The notes: a model not told the origin generated them from the sequence alone. 64,000 bases of DNA from Lachnoclostridium sp. An196 (GCF_002160135.1 NZ_NFJZ01000006.1:62001-126000); one strand, 5' to 3'. Shown: positions 34,016 to 43,591, numbered from the stretch's first letter. Numbers and translations: made by a program.

Positions 34016-34101
34016 CAAAAATCATCCGGACCATTTCCATGAATATTCCCTACATGCACCTGTTTACCGCTTAATTCTACATATACCTGCAGTTTTCTCA
34101 A
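34016..34101 (-). pseudogene. hipA toxin gene, N-terminal fragment only
   Basis: Four bases after the hipB stop an ATG opens a frame reading MRKLQVYVELSGKQVHVGNI and then HGNGPDDFC, which resembles the first strands of HipA-type kinases. The similarity ends after about 28 codons, where the sequence continues as the radical SAM remnant. The kinase domain of HipA (normally about 400 residues) is therefore absent and the antitoxin is left without its toxin. HipA identity rests on the short N-terminus plus the hipB context. Confidence 0.55.
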
Positions 34102-34105
34102 AATA

Positions 34106-34318
34106 TTATCCTCTCTTCTCCAAGCATAAATCCATACCGAGGATCTGAATCAAAAAAATGGTTTTACCAATCTCTGCCGTTTCTTTTCCCCGTTCCAAAT
34201 CGGAAATAAAACTGGCACTGAATCCTGTGTATTCTGCTAAATACGCCTGTGTATAATGCAATTCTTTCCTTCTCCGTCTGATAGCTTTTCCCAGACTTTC
34301 CGCGTCTACGATTTTCAT
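34106..34318 (-). CDS. hipB: HipB-like XRE family antitoxin/repressor
   Basis: A 70-residue protein that is almost entirely a Cro/C1-type helix-turn-helix (LGKAIRRRRKELHYTQAYLA, TGFSASFISDLERGK), followed by a short tail. The position directly before a hipA start, and three palindromic operators upstream, make it a HipB-type antitoxin that represses its own promoter. It appears intact although its toxin is not. Confidence 0.75.
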   Translation of the reverse strand: MKIVDAESLGKAIRRRRKELHYTQAYLAEYTGFSASFISDLERGKETAEIGKTIFLIQILGMDLCLEKRG

Positions 34319-34341
34319 ATTACCTTTCCCTTTATAGATAT

Positions 34342-34431
34342 AGCCGTACGGCTTTCAATTATATCCACGTGATTTTTCTTAGCCGTACGGCTTAATTTAT
34401 TCTTTATTATTATATTCTTAGCCGTACGGCT
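34342..34431 (-). promoter_or_regulatory. Three phased palindromic operators upstream of hipB
   Basis: The 12-bp palindrome AGCCGTACGGCT occurs at 34342-34353, 34381-34392 and 34420-34431, all identical, with a repeat distance of exactly 39 bases. A TATAAT box on the minus strand (34363-34358) lies between the first two copies, so binding would cover the hipB promoter. Confidence 0.8.
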
Positions 34432-34454
34432 ATGTCAAGAAAATATCTCACGAG

Positions 34455-34489
34455 AAAAAGAACGGGTGCAGGCAAGCTGTCCCGTTCTT
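34455..34489 (-). terminator. Terminator of leuS
   Basis: AAGAACGGG / CCCGTTCTT stem (34458-34466, 34481-34489) with a 14-base loop followed by T residues on the minus strand, 11 bases after the leuS stop. Confidence 0.8.
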
Positions 34490-34500
34490 CCACGTTTTCA

Positions 34501-36912
34501 TTATTTTACTACAAAGTTCACCAGTCTGTTCGGCACATACACTTCTTTTACCAGAGTCTTGCCTTCCAGGAACGAAGCGATTCTGGAATCCGCCTTCGCG
34601 ATGGCGAATACTTCTTCTTTCTCCGCTCCGGTGGGGATCACCACTTTTCCACGGACTTTTCCATTCACCTGTACGCCGATCTCTGTCTGAGCTTCCACCG
34701 TTTTGCTCTCGTCATACTGAGGCCATGCGTGCTGGGAAAGGAATCCCTCTCCGCCTGTGAACTCCCAGATCTCCTCACAAAGATGCGGAGCAAACGGACA
34801 CAGCAGTTCGATGAAGATCTGAAGCTGTTCTTTACTGATCTTGCCCAGATTGTAAATGTCGTTGGTCAGGGACATGAGACATGCGATCGCCGTATTAAAC
34901 TTCATATCCTCAATGTCGGAGCTGACTTTCTTGATCGCCCTGTGGAACGCCGTCTCCAGCTTCTGCGTCTCCGGATCCTCGGAGAGCAGATCCGTAAATC
35001 CGGCCACACGCTCCAGGAAACGCTTGCAGCCTTTTACAGAGTTATCGCTCCACGGAGTCGCGGCGCCGTAATCTCCCATAAACAGCACATAGGTACGCAG
35101 CGTATCTGCACCGTATGCTTCCACGATGTCCAGCGGATCCACGACGTTTCCTTTGGATTTACTCATCTTGTCGCCGTCCGGCCCAAGGATCAGTCCCTGC
35201 GCGGAACGCTTTGCGTACGGCTCCGGTGTATTCACCACCCCGATGTCATAGAGGAAGTGATGCCAGAAACGAGAATAAATCATATGTCTGGTTACGTGCT
35301 CCATACCGCCGTTATACCAGTCCACCGGCATCCAGTATTTCAATTTCTCCGGATCTGCCAGCGCTTCGTCATTGTGCGGATCAATATATCTCAGGAAATA
35401 CCAGGATGACCCTGCCCACTGAGGCATGGTATCCGTCTCTCTTCTCGCCTTGCCGCCGCACTTCGGACAGGTACAATTCACAAAGGATTCAATCTTCGCC
35501 AGCGGAGACTCGCCTTCTTCGCCCGGCTCAAAATTTTCCACCGGCGGCAGACGCAGCGGAAGCTCTTCGTACGGTACCGGCACTACGCCGCAGTGCGGGC
35601 AGTGGATGATCGGGATCGGCTCTCCCCAGTATCTCTGGCGGTTGAACGCCCAGTCTTTCATCTTAAACTGAACGCCCGCATGTCCCACGCCCATCTTCGT
35701 CAGTTCTTCCAGCATCCGCTCGATGGAGTCTTTTTTATTCGTGTAACCGTTCAGGAAACCGGAGTTTACCATCTCTCCGTCTCCCGCATAGGCTTCTTTG
35801 GAAATATCTCCGCCCTTGATGACTTCTATAATATCAGCGCCGAACGCCTTGGCGAAATCATAGTCTCTCTGGTCATGCGCAGGCACCGCCATAATCGCTC
35901 CGGTACCGTATCCCATCATGACATAGTCTGCGATAAATACCGGTATCTTCTTTCCGTTCACCGGATTGACCGCTTCGATCCCTTCCAGTCTCACACCGGT
36001 CTTATCTTTTACCAGCTGAGTACGCTCAAACTCGGTCTTCTTCGCGCATTCCACGCGGTATGCCTTTACCGCATCCATATTGGCGATGCGGTCCGCATAT
36101 TTGTCGATCAGCGGATGTTCCGGAGCAATTACCATAAAAGTCACGCCGAACAGGGTATCCGGCCTCGTGGTATAGATCTCCAGTTTTTCATCCAGTCCGT
36201 CCAGCGTGAAATCCACGAAAGCGCCTGTGGATTTTCCGATCCAGTTGACCTGCTGCTGCTTAATGTTCGCCGGATAATCCACATGATCCAGGCCTTCCAG
36301 CAGCTTGTCCGCGTACTCGGTGATGCGCAGATACCATACGTCTTTGGATTTCTGAACCACATCGCTGTGGCAGATATCGCATTTGCCTCCCTGGCTGTCC
36401 TCGTTGGAAAGCACCACCTTACAGGACGGGCAGTAGTTGACCAGCGCCTTGCTGCGGAACACAAGTCCTGCATCAAACATTTTCAGGAAAATCCACTGGG
36501 TCCATTTATAATAATCTTCATCCGTCGTGTCGATCACTCTGTCCCAATCAAAGGAAAAGCCGACCTTCTTCAGCTGATTCGTAAATTTCGCAATGTTTTC
36601 GTCCGTAATAATCCGAGGATGCGTGCCCGTTTTAATCGCATAATTCTCCGTAGGCAGACCAAACGCGTCAAACCCGATGGGGAACAGCACATTATACCCT
36701 TCCATCCTTCTCTTTCTGGAGATTACTTCAAGGCTGGAATATGCCTTGATATGCCCCACGTGCATACCCGCGCCGCTGGGATAAGGGAATTCCACCAGAC
36801 CGTAAAACTTCGGTTTCGGACTTCCGTCCACCGCCCGGAAGATCTTGGCGTCCTCCCATTTCTGCTGCCATTTTGCCTCTATTTTCCGGAAATTATGTTT
36901 CATTTCGTACAT
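34501..36912 (-). CDS. leuS: Leucyl-tRNA synthetase
   Basis: An 803-residue class Ia synthetase that charges tRNA-Leu. The HIGH-type motif appears as HVGH in PYPSGAGMHVGHIKAY (about residue 45), KMSKS in GDKMSKSKGNVV (about 575), with the editing domain between. The length is normal for bacterial LeuRS. It has its own promoter and terminator. No T-box leader with specifier hairpin is present: only about 33 bases separate promoter and start codon. Confidence 0.97.
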   Translation of the reverse strand: MYEMKHNFRKIEAKWQQKWEDAKIFRAVDGSPKPKFYGLVEFPYPSGAGMHVGHIKAYSSLEVISRKRRMEGYNVLFPIGFDAFGLPTENYAIKTGTHPRIITDENIAKFTNQLKKVGFSFDWDRVIDTTDEDYYKWTQWIFLKMFDAGLVFRSKALVNYCPSCKVVLSNEDSQGGKCDICHSDVVQKSKDVWYLRITEYADKLLEGLDHVDYPANIKQQQVNWIGKSTGAFVDFTLDGLDEKLEIYTTRPDTLFGVTFMVIAPEHPLIDKYADRIANMDAVKAYRVECAKKTEFERTQLVKDKTGVRLEGIEAVNPVNGKKIPVFIADYVMMGYGTGAIMAVPAHDQRDYDFAKAFGADIIEVIKGGDISKEAYAGDGEMVNSGFLNGYTNKKDSIERMLEELTKMGVGHAGVQFKMKDWAFNRQRYWGEPIPIIHCPHCGVVPVPYEELPLRLPPVENFEPGEEGESPLAKIESFVNCTCPKCGGKARRETDTMPQWAGSSWYFLRYIDPHNDEALADPEKLKYWMPVDWYNGGMEHVTRHMIYSRFWHHFLYDIGVVNTPEPYAKRSAQGLILGPDGDKMSKSKGNVVDPLDIVEAYGADTLRTYVLFMGDYGAATPWSDNSVKGCKRFLERVAGFTDLLSEDPETQKLETAFHRAIKKVSSDIEDMKFNTAIACLMSLTNDIYNLGKISKEQLQIFIELLCPFAPHLCEEIWEFTGGEGFLSQHAWPQYDESKTVEAQTEIGVQVNGKVRGKVVIPTGAEKEEVFAIAKADSRIASFLEGKTLVKEVYVPNRLVNFVVK

Positions 36913-36945
36913 CCTCCTTTTCCGTATACCGGAATCAACTATATA

Positions 36946-36974
36946 AGTTTAATATAGCCGGGCTTTTTTGTCAA
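36946..36974 (-). promoter_or_regulatory. Promoter of leuS
   Basis: TTGACA (36974-36969) and TAAACT (36951-36946) on the minus strand, spacer 17. Confidence 0.7.
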
Positions 36975-37007
36975 CAAAACAAAATCAGGGCTGCCCATGG
37001 CAGCCCT
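36975..37007 (-). terminator. Terminator of the nucleoside operon
   Basis: Perfect 9-bp stem AGGGCTGCC / GGCAGCCCT (36987-36995, 36999-37007) with loop CAT, followed by a T-rich stretch on the minus strand, 21 bases after the deoB stop. Confidence 0.8.
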
Positions 37008-37028
37008 TTATAATTGTCGTCATCTATG

Positions 37029-38219
37029 TCATGCCAGCTGATCCAACAGCGACGTGCCGATCGTCCCTTCCGGCATCGGCACCCCGAAATTATCCGCCAC
37101 AGTCGCTCCGATCACCGCAAATGTATCCGTCTCCGGCAATTCTCCGCTTCCATTCATGGAAGGAGACCATGCCAGGAACGGCACCTTTTCTCTGGTATGA
37201 TCCGTTCCGGTATATGTCGGGTCATTCCCATGATCCGCTGTAATGATCAGTAAATCGTCGTCCTTCAGCGTATCCATCAGCACGCCCAGATTTTTGTCAA
37301 ATTTCTCAATCTCGCGGGCATACCCTTCCGGATCTCTGCGATGGCCCCAAAGCGCGTCAAAATCCACCAGATTCACAAAGCAAAGCCCATGGAATTCTTC
37401 CTTCGCCGTATCGATGGTCTGCTCCATACCATGCACGGAGCTCTTGGACTTCAACGCTTTCGTGATTCCCTCCCCGTCAAAAATATCTTTGATCTTCCCG
37501 ATGGAGATCACGTCAAATCCGGCCGCTTTCAGTGCATCCAGCGCCGTCTTTCCAAAAGGCTTCAGCGCATAATCATGGCGGTTGCTGGTCCTCTTGAACT
37601 CGCCCTTCTTTCTGCCCACATACGGGCGGGCGATAACGCGGCCCACTTTCCACTCATCTTTCATTGTAATTTCTCTGGCAATCTCACAGCAGCGATACAG
37701 TTCATCCAGGCCGAAGGTCTCTTCGTTTCCGCAGATCTGCAGCACAGAGTCCGCTGATGTATAGACAATCATGTGCCCGGTCGCGATCTCTTCCTCTCCC
37801 AGTTCGTCCAGAATCTCAGTTCCGCTGGCACTCTTATTGCCGATCACTTTGTGTCCGGTCCGTTCTTCCAGTTCCCGAATCAACTCAGGCGGAAATCCCG
37901 TCTCTGTAAATGTCTTAAAGGGCTTCGTCACTTCCAACCCCATCATTTCCCAGTGACCGGTCATCGTATCTTTCCCGCGGCTGCGTTCTTTCAACTTTGT
38001 GTAATAGGCCAGCGGCTTTACTGCCGGTCCCACCTGTTTCAGGGGGCAGAGATTTGCCATACCCATCTTCTGCAGATTCGGGATCTCAAAGCTGTCTACC
38101 GCCTGGGAGATATGTCCCAGGGTATTGACCCCCACATCCCCGAATTCCGGAGAATCTTCCATGGCGCCTACGCCCAGAGAATCCATCACTACCACAAAAA
38201 TACGCTTATATTTTTCCAT
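37029..38219 (-). CDS. deoB: Phosphopentomutase
   Basis: A 396-residue metalloenzyme of the alkaline phosphatase superfamily that turns (deoxy)ribose-1-phosphate into the 5-phosphate. Motifs seen: [18 protein letters not shown] at the N-terminus (metal ligands), [12 protein letters not shown] (the phosphorylated Thr region) and ITADHGNDP with [10 protein letters not shown] near the C-terminus. Last gene of the nucleoside salvage operon, 24 bases after cdd. It uses the products of the phosphorylases and feeds deoC. Confidence 0.97.
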   Translation of the reverse strand: MEKYKRIFVVVMDSLGVGAMEDSPEFGDVGVNTLGHISQAVDSFEIPNLQKMGMANLCPLKQVGPAVKPLAYYTKLKERSRGKDTMTGHWEMMGLEVTKPFKTFTETGFPPELIRELEERTGHKVIGNKSASGTEILDELGEEEIATGHMIVYTSADSVLQICGNEETFGLDELYRCCEIAREITMKDEWKVGRVIARPYVGRKKGEFKRTSNRHDYALKPFGKTALDALKAAGFDVISIGKIKDIFDGEGITKALKSKSSVHGMEQTIDTAKEEFHGLCFVNLVDFDALWGHRRDPEGYAREIEKFDKNLGVLMDTLKDDDLLIITADHGNDPTYTGTDHTREKVPFLAWSPSMNGSGELPETDTFAVIGATVADNFGVPMPEGTIGTSLLDQLA

Positions 38220-38243
38220 GCTGCTCCTTTCCTCTTCCCTCGT

Positions 38244-38666
38244 TTATGCCAGATTCTTCGGTCCGAATCCCATGGGAAGCAGATCTTTCAGTCTGAATAT
38301 CTGATATTCCTCCGTGCTGACCGCCAGAATGATCTCAAATGTCTCCGGATCGCAGAACTCCATCATCACCTGGCGGCATACACCGCATGGAGCAGTAAGT
38401 TCCGTCGGCACTCCGTCTTTTCCTCCGGTCACGCAGATTGCGTCGAATTCTTTCACGCCTTCGCTGACTGCTTTGAAAAAAGCCGTGCGCTCCGCACAGT
38501 TGCTGGGCGTATATCCTGCATTTTCGATATTGCAGCCGGTGTAAATCTTCCCGTTTTTTGCCAGCAGCGCGGCTCCCACATGAAAATGTGAATAAGGAAC
38601 ATAGGCATAAGGAAGCTGCTGTAATGCGATCTCTATCAGTTCTTTTATACGTGTATTATCCAGCAT
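38244..38666 (-). CDS. cdd: Cytidine deaminase
   Basis: A 140-residue zinc enzyme that deaminates cytidine and deoxycytidine to the uridine forms. The active site is seen in NCAERTAFF (first zinc Cys and catalytic Glu, tetrameric type) and PCGVCRQVM (two further Cys ligands). It supplies uridine phosphorylase of the same operon. Confidence 0.97.
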   Translation of the reverse strand: MLDNTRIKELIEIALQQLPYAYVPYSHFHVGAALLAKNGKIYTGCNIENAGYTPSNCAERTAFFKAVSEGVKEFDAICVTGGKDGVPTELTAPCGVCRQVMMEFCDPETFEIILAVSTEEYQIFRLKDLLPMGFGPKNLA

Positions 38667-38692
38667 GCAACCGTTCTCCCTTCCAACCGTTC

Positions 38693-39358
38693 TTAATATC
38701 CTGACGCTTCTTCATTCCTGACCAGTTTGACGATCCGGCTGGTTCCCAGCCGATCCGCCCCCAGTTCCAGAAATCTCTCCGCATCAGCCAGAGAGGAGAT
38801 TCCGCCGGCCGCTTTCATTTTCACATCCGGTCCGATATGTCCGGAGAACAGTTCAATGTCTTCAAACGTAGCTCCTGCTGTGGAAAAACCGGTAGAGGTC
38901 TTGATATAATCTGCCCCTGCTTTTGTCACCGCTTCGCACATACGGATCTTTTCTTCCTCTGTCAGGAGGCAGGTCTCGATAATCACTTTCAGGATCTTAT
39001 CTTTACATGCTGCCTTCAGCGTACGGATCTCTTCCTCCACCAGATCGTATTTTTTGTCTTTTACCCAGCCGATATTGATGACCATATCGATCTCGTCCGC
39101 GCCGTTTGCCAGCGCGTCCTTCGTCTCGAACTCTTTTGTTTTCGTCGTAGAGTACCCGTTAGGAAATCCGATCACTGTGCAGACAGCCATCTTGTCTCCC
39201 ACATATTCTTTTGCCTGCTTCACGTAACTGGGCGGAATGCACACCGAAGCAGTACCGTACTCTATGGCGTCATCGCAGATCTTCCGGATCTCATCCCAGG
39301 TAGCTCCCTGCGCCAGTAATGTATGATCCACATGTTTCAGGATTTCTTTGTTATCCAT
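38693..39358 (-). CDS. deoC: Deoxyribose-phosphate aldolase
   Basis: A 221-residue TIM-barrel aldolase that splits deoxyribose-5-phosphate into glyceraldehyde-3-phosphate and acetaldehyde. The Schiff-base Lys is in [10 protein letters not shown] (about residue 152) and the second catalytic Lys in VKMKAAGGI. Normal length for the Firmicutes type. In the nucleoside operon between the membrane protein gene and cdd. Confidence 0.97.
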   Translation of the reverse strand: MDNKEILKHVDHTLLAQGATWDEIRKICDDAIEYGTASVCIPPSYVKQAKEYVGDKMAVCTVIGFPNGYSTTKTKEFETKDALANGADEIDMVINIGWVKDKKYDLVEEEIRTLKAACKDKILKVIIETCLLTEEEKIRMCEAVTKAGADYIKTSTGFSTAGATFEDIELFSGHIGPDVKMKAAGGISSLADAERFLELGADRLGTSRIVKLVRNEEASGY

Positions 39359-39390
39359 GTTCTCTTCTCCCCTCCGCTATTGTTTCTCTG

Positions 39391-40023
39391 TTATGATGGT
39401 TCACGTATCAGAAGTCTGTGCAGTTCTCCCGAGAAAAACTGGATCACCGGTCCGGCGGTCAGTGCCGTGATGATCGTCACTGCCCCCAGCTTTCCTCCCA
39501 GAACTGTTCCCAGGATAATCATAGTTATATCAAATATAATTTTAACTATCCGGTATTCCTTTTTCACAGCGTCGCGGATCACCAGCACAATTCCCGTAAA
39601 AGGATCCACCCCGATATCCATGGTGATATAAACCGCCACACCCAGATACAGCAGCAGGCACCCGACCACGCTGAATGCAATCTGCACCGCCAGGCCGCCG
39701 GTCTCCGGAGCCAGAAGCTGATACAGCAGAATGCCCAGCTCCACGAAAAAACCATATGGAAGAAAATATACCAGCGTTCCCACGCTGATATACTTTCTGC
39801 CTGTGAAAAATACAAGAAGTGCGAGCGACAGGTTCACAATATTGGACGCAAGGCCCAACTGTTCCGCGCCCATGCCCGTCACATTCCGGATTCCATCATA
39901 TACAATGCCGACCGGATCGTTGCCCAGTCCGGCGCAGTTGTTAAACGCGACTCCCACGCCCACCAGCAGGACGCCAATGAGCGCGATGAGCACGCTTTTT
40001 GCCGTTACCTTACCTTGTTCCAT
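39391..40023 (-). CDS. YczE/YitT family membrane protein
   Basis: A 210-residue polytopic protein of about five hydrophobic segments (starting MEQGKVTAKSVLIALIGVLL) of the YczE/YyaS/YitT type. These have no firm function. It lies inside the nucleoside operon, 9 bases after the second permease gene, so it may help transport or handle a product such as acetaldehyde or bases, but this is only position-based inference. Confidence 0.8.
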   Translation of the reverse strand: MEQGKVTAKSVLIALIGVLLVGVGVAFNNCAGLGNDPVGIVYDGIRNVTGMGAEQLGLASNIVNLSLALLVFFTGRKYISVGTLVYFLPYGFFVELGILLYQLLAPETGGLAVQIAFSVVGCLLLYLGVAVYITMDIGVDPFTGIVLVIRDAVKKEYRIVKIIFDITMIILGTVLGGKLGAVTIITALTAGPVIQFFSGELHRLLIREPS

Positions 40024-40032
40024 AAAATACCA

Positions 40033-40968
40033 CTATCTCGACTTTACAAAAATCTTTCCGTTGGCAGCCGGGGTATGAGCCTTGCCCACAAACAGCACCA
40101 GCGCCAGGATCGTCACAATATACGGGATCATGGAGATCAGATTCGGCGATACCATATTACTCTGGCTGGCCAGACTTCGGATACCGCTGCAGAAACCGAA
40201 CAGCAGGCACGCTTTTACAGCTCCTTCCGGTGAGAATTTGCCGAAAATGACCGCCGCGATCGCGATAAAGCCCTGTCCCACGATCACATTCGGCCGGAAC
40301 TGGTTAATCGTCGCCAGCGTCACAAACGCTCCGCCAAGTCCTGCCAGAAATCCGGAGAGAATCACGCAGATATAGCGGATCTTATATACGTCGATACCCA
40401 GAGACTCACATGCTTCCGGATGCTCTCCCACCGCGCGCAGATGCGCTCCGAAACGGGTCTTATAGAAGACAAACCAACACACCAGCGCAACTACAAACAC
40501 CAGATACGCCACCGAATATACATTCAGCACATTGCTCAAGAAAGATCCGGTCGGGAACACCCCTTCAAACAGCTTTGGAAGCTTGCTCGCCGGATCCATA
40601 GCCGGCGTATCCGAAGAATTATCGAACATGGCCTTACAGAGAAATACCGCAAGTCCAGGCCCTAAGAAATTGATAGCGGTACCGGCAATCGTCTGGTCCG
40701 CATGAAATGAAACACACGCAATCGCATGAATCACTCCAAAGACCGCCCCTGCAAGTCCGGCACACAGAAAAGCAAGCCAGCCGTTCCCGCTGAACAGACC
40801 AACCACGGCCCCTGTAAAAGCGCCGATCGTCATCATTCCCTCGATACCGATATTTACCACGCCGCATCGTTCGGAAAAACAGGAACCCAGCGCCGCAAAC
40901 AGAAGAGGAGGCGTGGCAATCAGCGTCGCATTGATCAAAAGCCCAAGATCTTTGATGATAACATCCAT
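40033..40968 (-). CDS. Nucleoside ABC transporter permease 2 (NupQ type)
   Basis: A 311-residue membrane protein of the branched-chain-amino-acid/ribose permease fold with about eight to nine helices. The sequence CGVVNIGIEGMMTIGAFTGA is the coupling-region hallmark of BMP-type nucleoside permeases. It pairs with the upstream permease (one base apart) and the Nup ATPase. Imports nucleosides bound by the BMP lipoprotein of the same operon. Confidence 0.92.
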   Translation of the reverse strand: MDVIIKDLGLLINATLIATPPLLFAALGSCFSERCGVVNIGIEGMMTIGAFTGAVVGLFSGNGWLAFLCAGLAGAVFGVIHAIACVSFHADQTIAGTAINFLGPGLAVFLCKAMFDNSSDTPAMDPASKLPKLFEGVFPTGSFLSNVLNVYSVAYLVFVVALVCWFVFYKTRFGAHLRAVGEHPEACESLGIDVYKIRYICVILSGFLAGLGGAFVTLATINQFRPNVIVGQGFIAIAAVIFGKFSPEGAVKACLLFGFCSGIRSLASQSNMVSPNLISMIPYIVTILALVLFVGKAHTPAANGKIFVKSR

Positions 40969-40969
40969 A

Positions 40970-42037
40970 CTATGATACCTCCTTCTTCTTTGTGAGATTC
41001 TTCAGTAAGATACGGAATACCTGGGAAACAGCGATAAACAAAATCACGCACCCCATAATAATATCCACGACTTCCGACGGAGCCTTGATAATACTCAGCT
41101 TCGAGCCGCCATACTTCATAGCCCCGTAAAAGATTCCCGCAAAAATACACCCGATTGGACTGGAGGAGCCAATCAGCGCTACTGTAATTCCCTGGAATCC
41201 ATATTGTTCCTGAGCGGCAAACTGGCTCAGACGGCCGGACATACCAAGGATCTGTACTGCTCCGCCTAGTCCTGCTAATGCCCCGGATATCCCCAGAGCC
41301 GTAAGTATAGACTTATTGGCATTAATACCGCCATACAGCGCTCCGTGGCTGTTGTATCCGACTGCTTTCAAACGATAGCCCAGCGTCGTCTTTTCGATAA
41401 TCACCCACATAACAATACCTGCGGCCACTGCAAGTATAATGCCCCAGTTCGCAGCACTGCAGTCCAGGAAAGAGCGAAGACTTTCCGGAAATAATATACG
41501 GGCTGATTCCAGCACATCTTTCGTGGCCTCTCCGCTTCCTTTATGGATAGCGGGAATATTTACCACATAATTGGACAGGTAGAAAGCTATCCAGTTAAAC
41601 ATAATGAAAGAAAGCACTTCATGAATGCCTCTTTTCACTTTCAGGATACCTACGATCAAAGACCAGATACATCCGGCAGCCGCGGCGGCAGCAATACATA
41701 CAATCGCATGAATCACCGGCGGCAGATCCAGAAGAATTCCCAATACGCAGGCCGCCAGGGATCCCACTACAAACTGTCCCTCCGCGCCGATATTGAAAAC
41801 ACCTGTGCGGAATGAAAACGCCACGCTAAGGCCGGTAAAGATCAGCGGACTCGCATAGGTAAGAGTCCAGATAAGGTATTTGGGTTTGCTGAATACACTG
41901 TCAATCAATTTCCCATACGCCACGGCCGGACTGATACCGGCAATCAGCAGAAACACTGCGCCGATCACAAAACCGACTAAAATTGCGATAATGGTATAAA
42001 GCACATTGCTCTCTAAAATACTTTTCTTTTTATTCAT
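40970..42037 (-). CDS. Nucleoside ABC transporter permease 1 (NupP type)
   Basis: A 355-residue membrane protein; FRTGVFNIGAEGQFVVGSLAA is the typical permease motif and the N-terminus has a long first helix (TIIAILVGFVIGAVFLL). Its start overlaps the end of the ATPase gene by 8 bases, which shows translational coupling. Forms the channel with the NupQ-type protein. Confidence 0.92.
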   Translation of the reverse strand: MNKKKSILESNVLYTIIAILVGFVIGAVFLLIAGISPAVAYGKLIDSVFSKPKYLIWTLTYASPLIFTGLSVAFSFRTGVFNIGAEGQFVVGSLAACVLGILLDLPPVIHAIVCIAAAAAAGCIWSLIVGILKVKRGIHEVLSFIMFNWIAFYLSNYVVNIPAIHKGSGEATKDVLESARILFPESLRSFLDCSAANWGIILAVAAGIVMWVIIEKTTLGYRLKAVGYNSHGALYGGINANKSILTALGISGALAGLGGAVQILGMSGRLSQFAAQEQYGFQGITVALIGSSSPIGCIFAGIFYGAMKYGGSKLSIIKAPSEVVDIIMGCVILFIAVSQVFRILLKNLTKKKEVS

Positions 42038-43574
42038 GCTTTTTACCTCCCGCCATCATGAATCCCAGTTCCTTTTCGTCCGCATCTTTGCCTGGAACAC
42101 TTCCCGTGATCTGTCCGTCAAAGATTACTTCGATCCGGTCGGACAGGCTCATAATCTCATCCAGTTCAAAAGAAACCAGAAGCACCGCCCTGTTTTTGTT
42201 TCTCTGCTCCACCAGATATTTATGCACGAACTCAATAGCGCCCACATCAAGACCTCTGGTCGGATTTACTGCTATCAGGAGATCCTTGTCATTCGTAACT
42301 TCTCTGGCGATGATCACTTTCTGCTGATTACCGCCGGATAACGTACCCGACGGTGCCTCTTCGCACCCTCTTGGTCTGATGTCAAATTTCTCGATCAGTT
42401 CTGTAGCATGTTCCCGGATTGCTTTCCGGTTCAGAATGCCTTTTCTGGCAAACGGCTCTTCTTCAAAATGCTGAAGAATCAGATTGTCCTCATTGGAAAA
42501 CTCCAGAATCAGTCCGTGTTTCTGACGGTCAGCAGGAATGCTGGATATTCCTCCCTCAAAAGTATCATGCGGACTTTTGTTGAACAGATCTTTTCCAAGT
42601 ACCTTTACTTCTCCGCTCTCTCCCTTGCGAAGTCCGGTCAGCACCTCTACCAGCTCTGTCTGTCCGTTGCCGTCTACGCCTGCCAGACCTACGATCTCGC
42701 CCCGGCGGACCTGAAGATTCAAGCCTTTTACAATCTCCACATCCCGATAATCTTTCGCATGGAGATTTTTTACATCCAGCACCACTTCTCCCGGTTCCTG
42801 GTCTTTCTTTTCCACGCGGAAATTAACCTCGCGGCCTACCATCATGGCTGCAAGTTCATTCTCATTGACGCCGTCCACTTTTACGGTATCGATATATTTG
42901 CCCTGGCGGATAATGGTGCAGTAGTCCGAACATGCTGTGATCTCCTTCAGTTTGTGCGTGATCAGGATCACACTCTTTCCATCGGCAGTCAGATTGCTGA
43001 TAATTTCCATCAGACCTTCGATCTCCTGCGGAGTCAGGGATGCGGTAGGCTCGTCCAGAATCAGCGTATCTGCGCCTCTGTACAAAACCTTCAGAATCTC
43101 CACTCGCTGCTGCATGCCTACGGAAATATCCTCAATCCTGGCATCCGGATCCACCTTCATCGCATACCGCTCAGAGAGTTCCATCACTTTCTCTCTTGCC
43201 GTTTTTTTATCCACCACCAGGCCTTTGGTAGGTTCCACGCCCAGAATAATATTATCTGTTACGGTAAACGGCTGAATCAACATGAAATGCTGGTGTACCA
43301 TACCGATTCCCATGTCAATCGCATTCTTCGGGCTTGAAAACTGAACTTCTTTCCCATTGATGAAGATCTGCCCGCTGGTAGGCTTATACAGCCCGCAAAG
43401 CACATTCATCAGGGTACTTTTCCCGGCTCCGTTTTCACCCAGGATCGCGTGTACCTCGCCTTTGTGCACAGTCAGATTAATGTGGTCATTCGCTACAAAG
43501 TCCCCGAACTTCTTCACGATGTCCTTCATGGAGATCACGACCGTGCTTTCATCCATATGGCTCTCTTTTCCCAC
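42030..43574 (-). CDS. Nucleoside ABC transporter ATPase (NupO type)
   Basis: A 514-residue protein with two ABC domains, the form used by ribose/nucleoside importers. The first has GENGAGKSTLMNVL and a weak signature region, the second has a degenerate Walker A (GVDGNGQTE) but LSGGNQQK. GTG 43574 has AAAGGAGG at proper spacing and is my chosen start; ATG 43556 is the alternative. It powers the two permeases downstream. Confidence 0.93.
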   Translation of the reverse strand: MGKESHMDESTVVISMKDIVKKFGDFVANDHINLTVHKGEVHAILGENGAGKSTLMNVLCGLYKPTSGQIFINGKEVQFSSPKNAIDMGIGMVHQHFMLIQPFTVTDNIILGVEPTKGLVVDKKTAREKVMELSERYAMKVDPDARIEDISVGMQQRVEILKVLYRGADTLILDEPTASLTPQEIEGLMEIISNLTADGKSVILITHKLKEITACSDYCTIIRQGKYIDTVKVDGVNENELAAMMVGREVNFRVEKKDQEPGEVVLDVKNLHAKDYRDVEIVKGLNLQVRRGEIVGLAGVDGNGQTELVEVLTGLRKGESGEVKVLGKDLFNKSPHDTFEGGISSIPADRQKHGLILEFSNEDNLILQHFEEEPFARKGILNRKAIREHATELIEKFDIRPRGCEEAPSGTLSGGNQQKVIIAREVTNDKDLLIAVNPTRGLDVGAIEFVHKYLVEQRNKNRAVLLVSFELDEIMSLSDRIEVIFDGQITGSVPGKDADEKELGFMMAGGKKHE

Positions 43575-43591
43575 TTCCCTGCCTCCTTTGT

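Noticed and set aside
34342-34431. CRISPR-like array of three repeats with 27-base spacers
   Set aside because: Units are 12-bp palindromes with AT-rich spacers next to an XRE repressor gene; this fits operators, not CRISPR repeats.
35593-36957. Plus-strand open frame of 454 codons
   Set aside because: Antisense to leuS, which has complete synthetase motifs.
36913-36974. Possible T-box leader upstream of leuS
   Set aside because: Only about 33 bases lie between the -10 box and the start codon, too short for a T-box, and no specifier or antiterminator sequence is visible.
42408-43337. Plus-strand open frame of 309 codons
   Set aside because: Antisense to the Nup ATPase gene.
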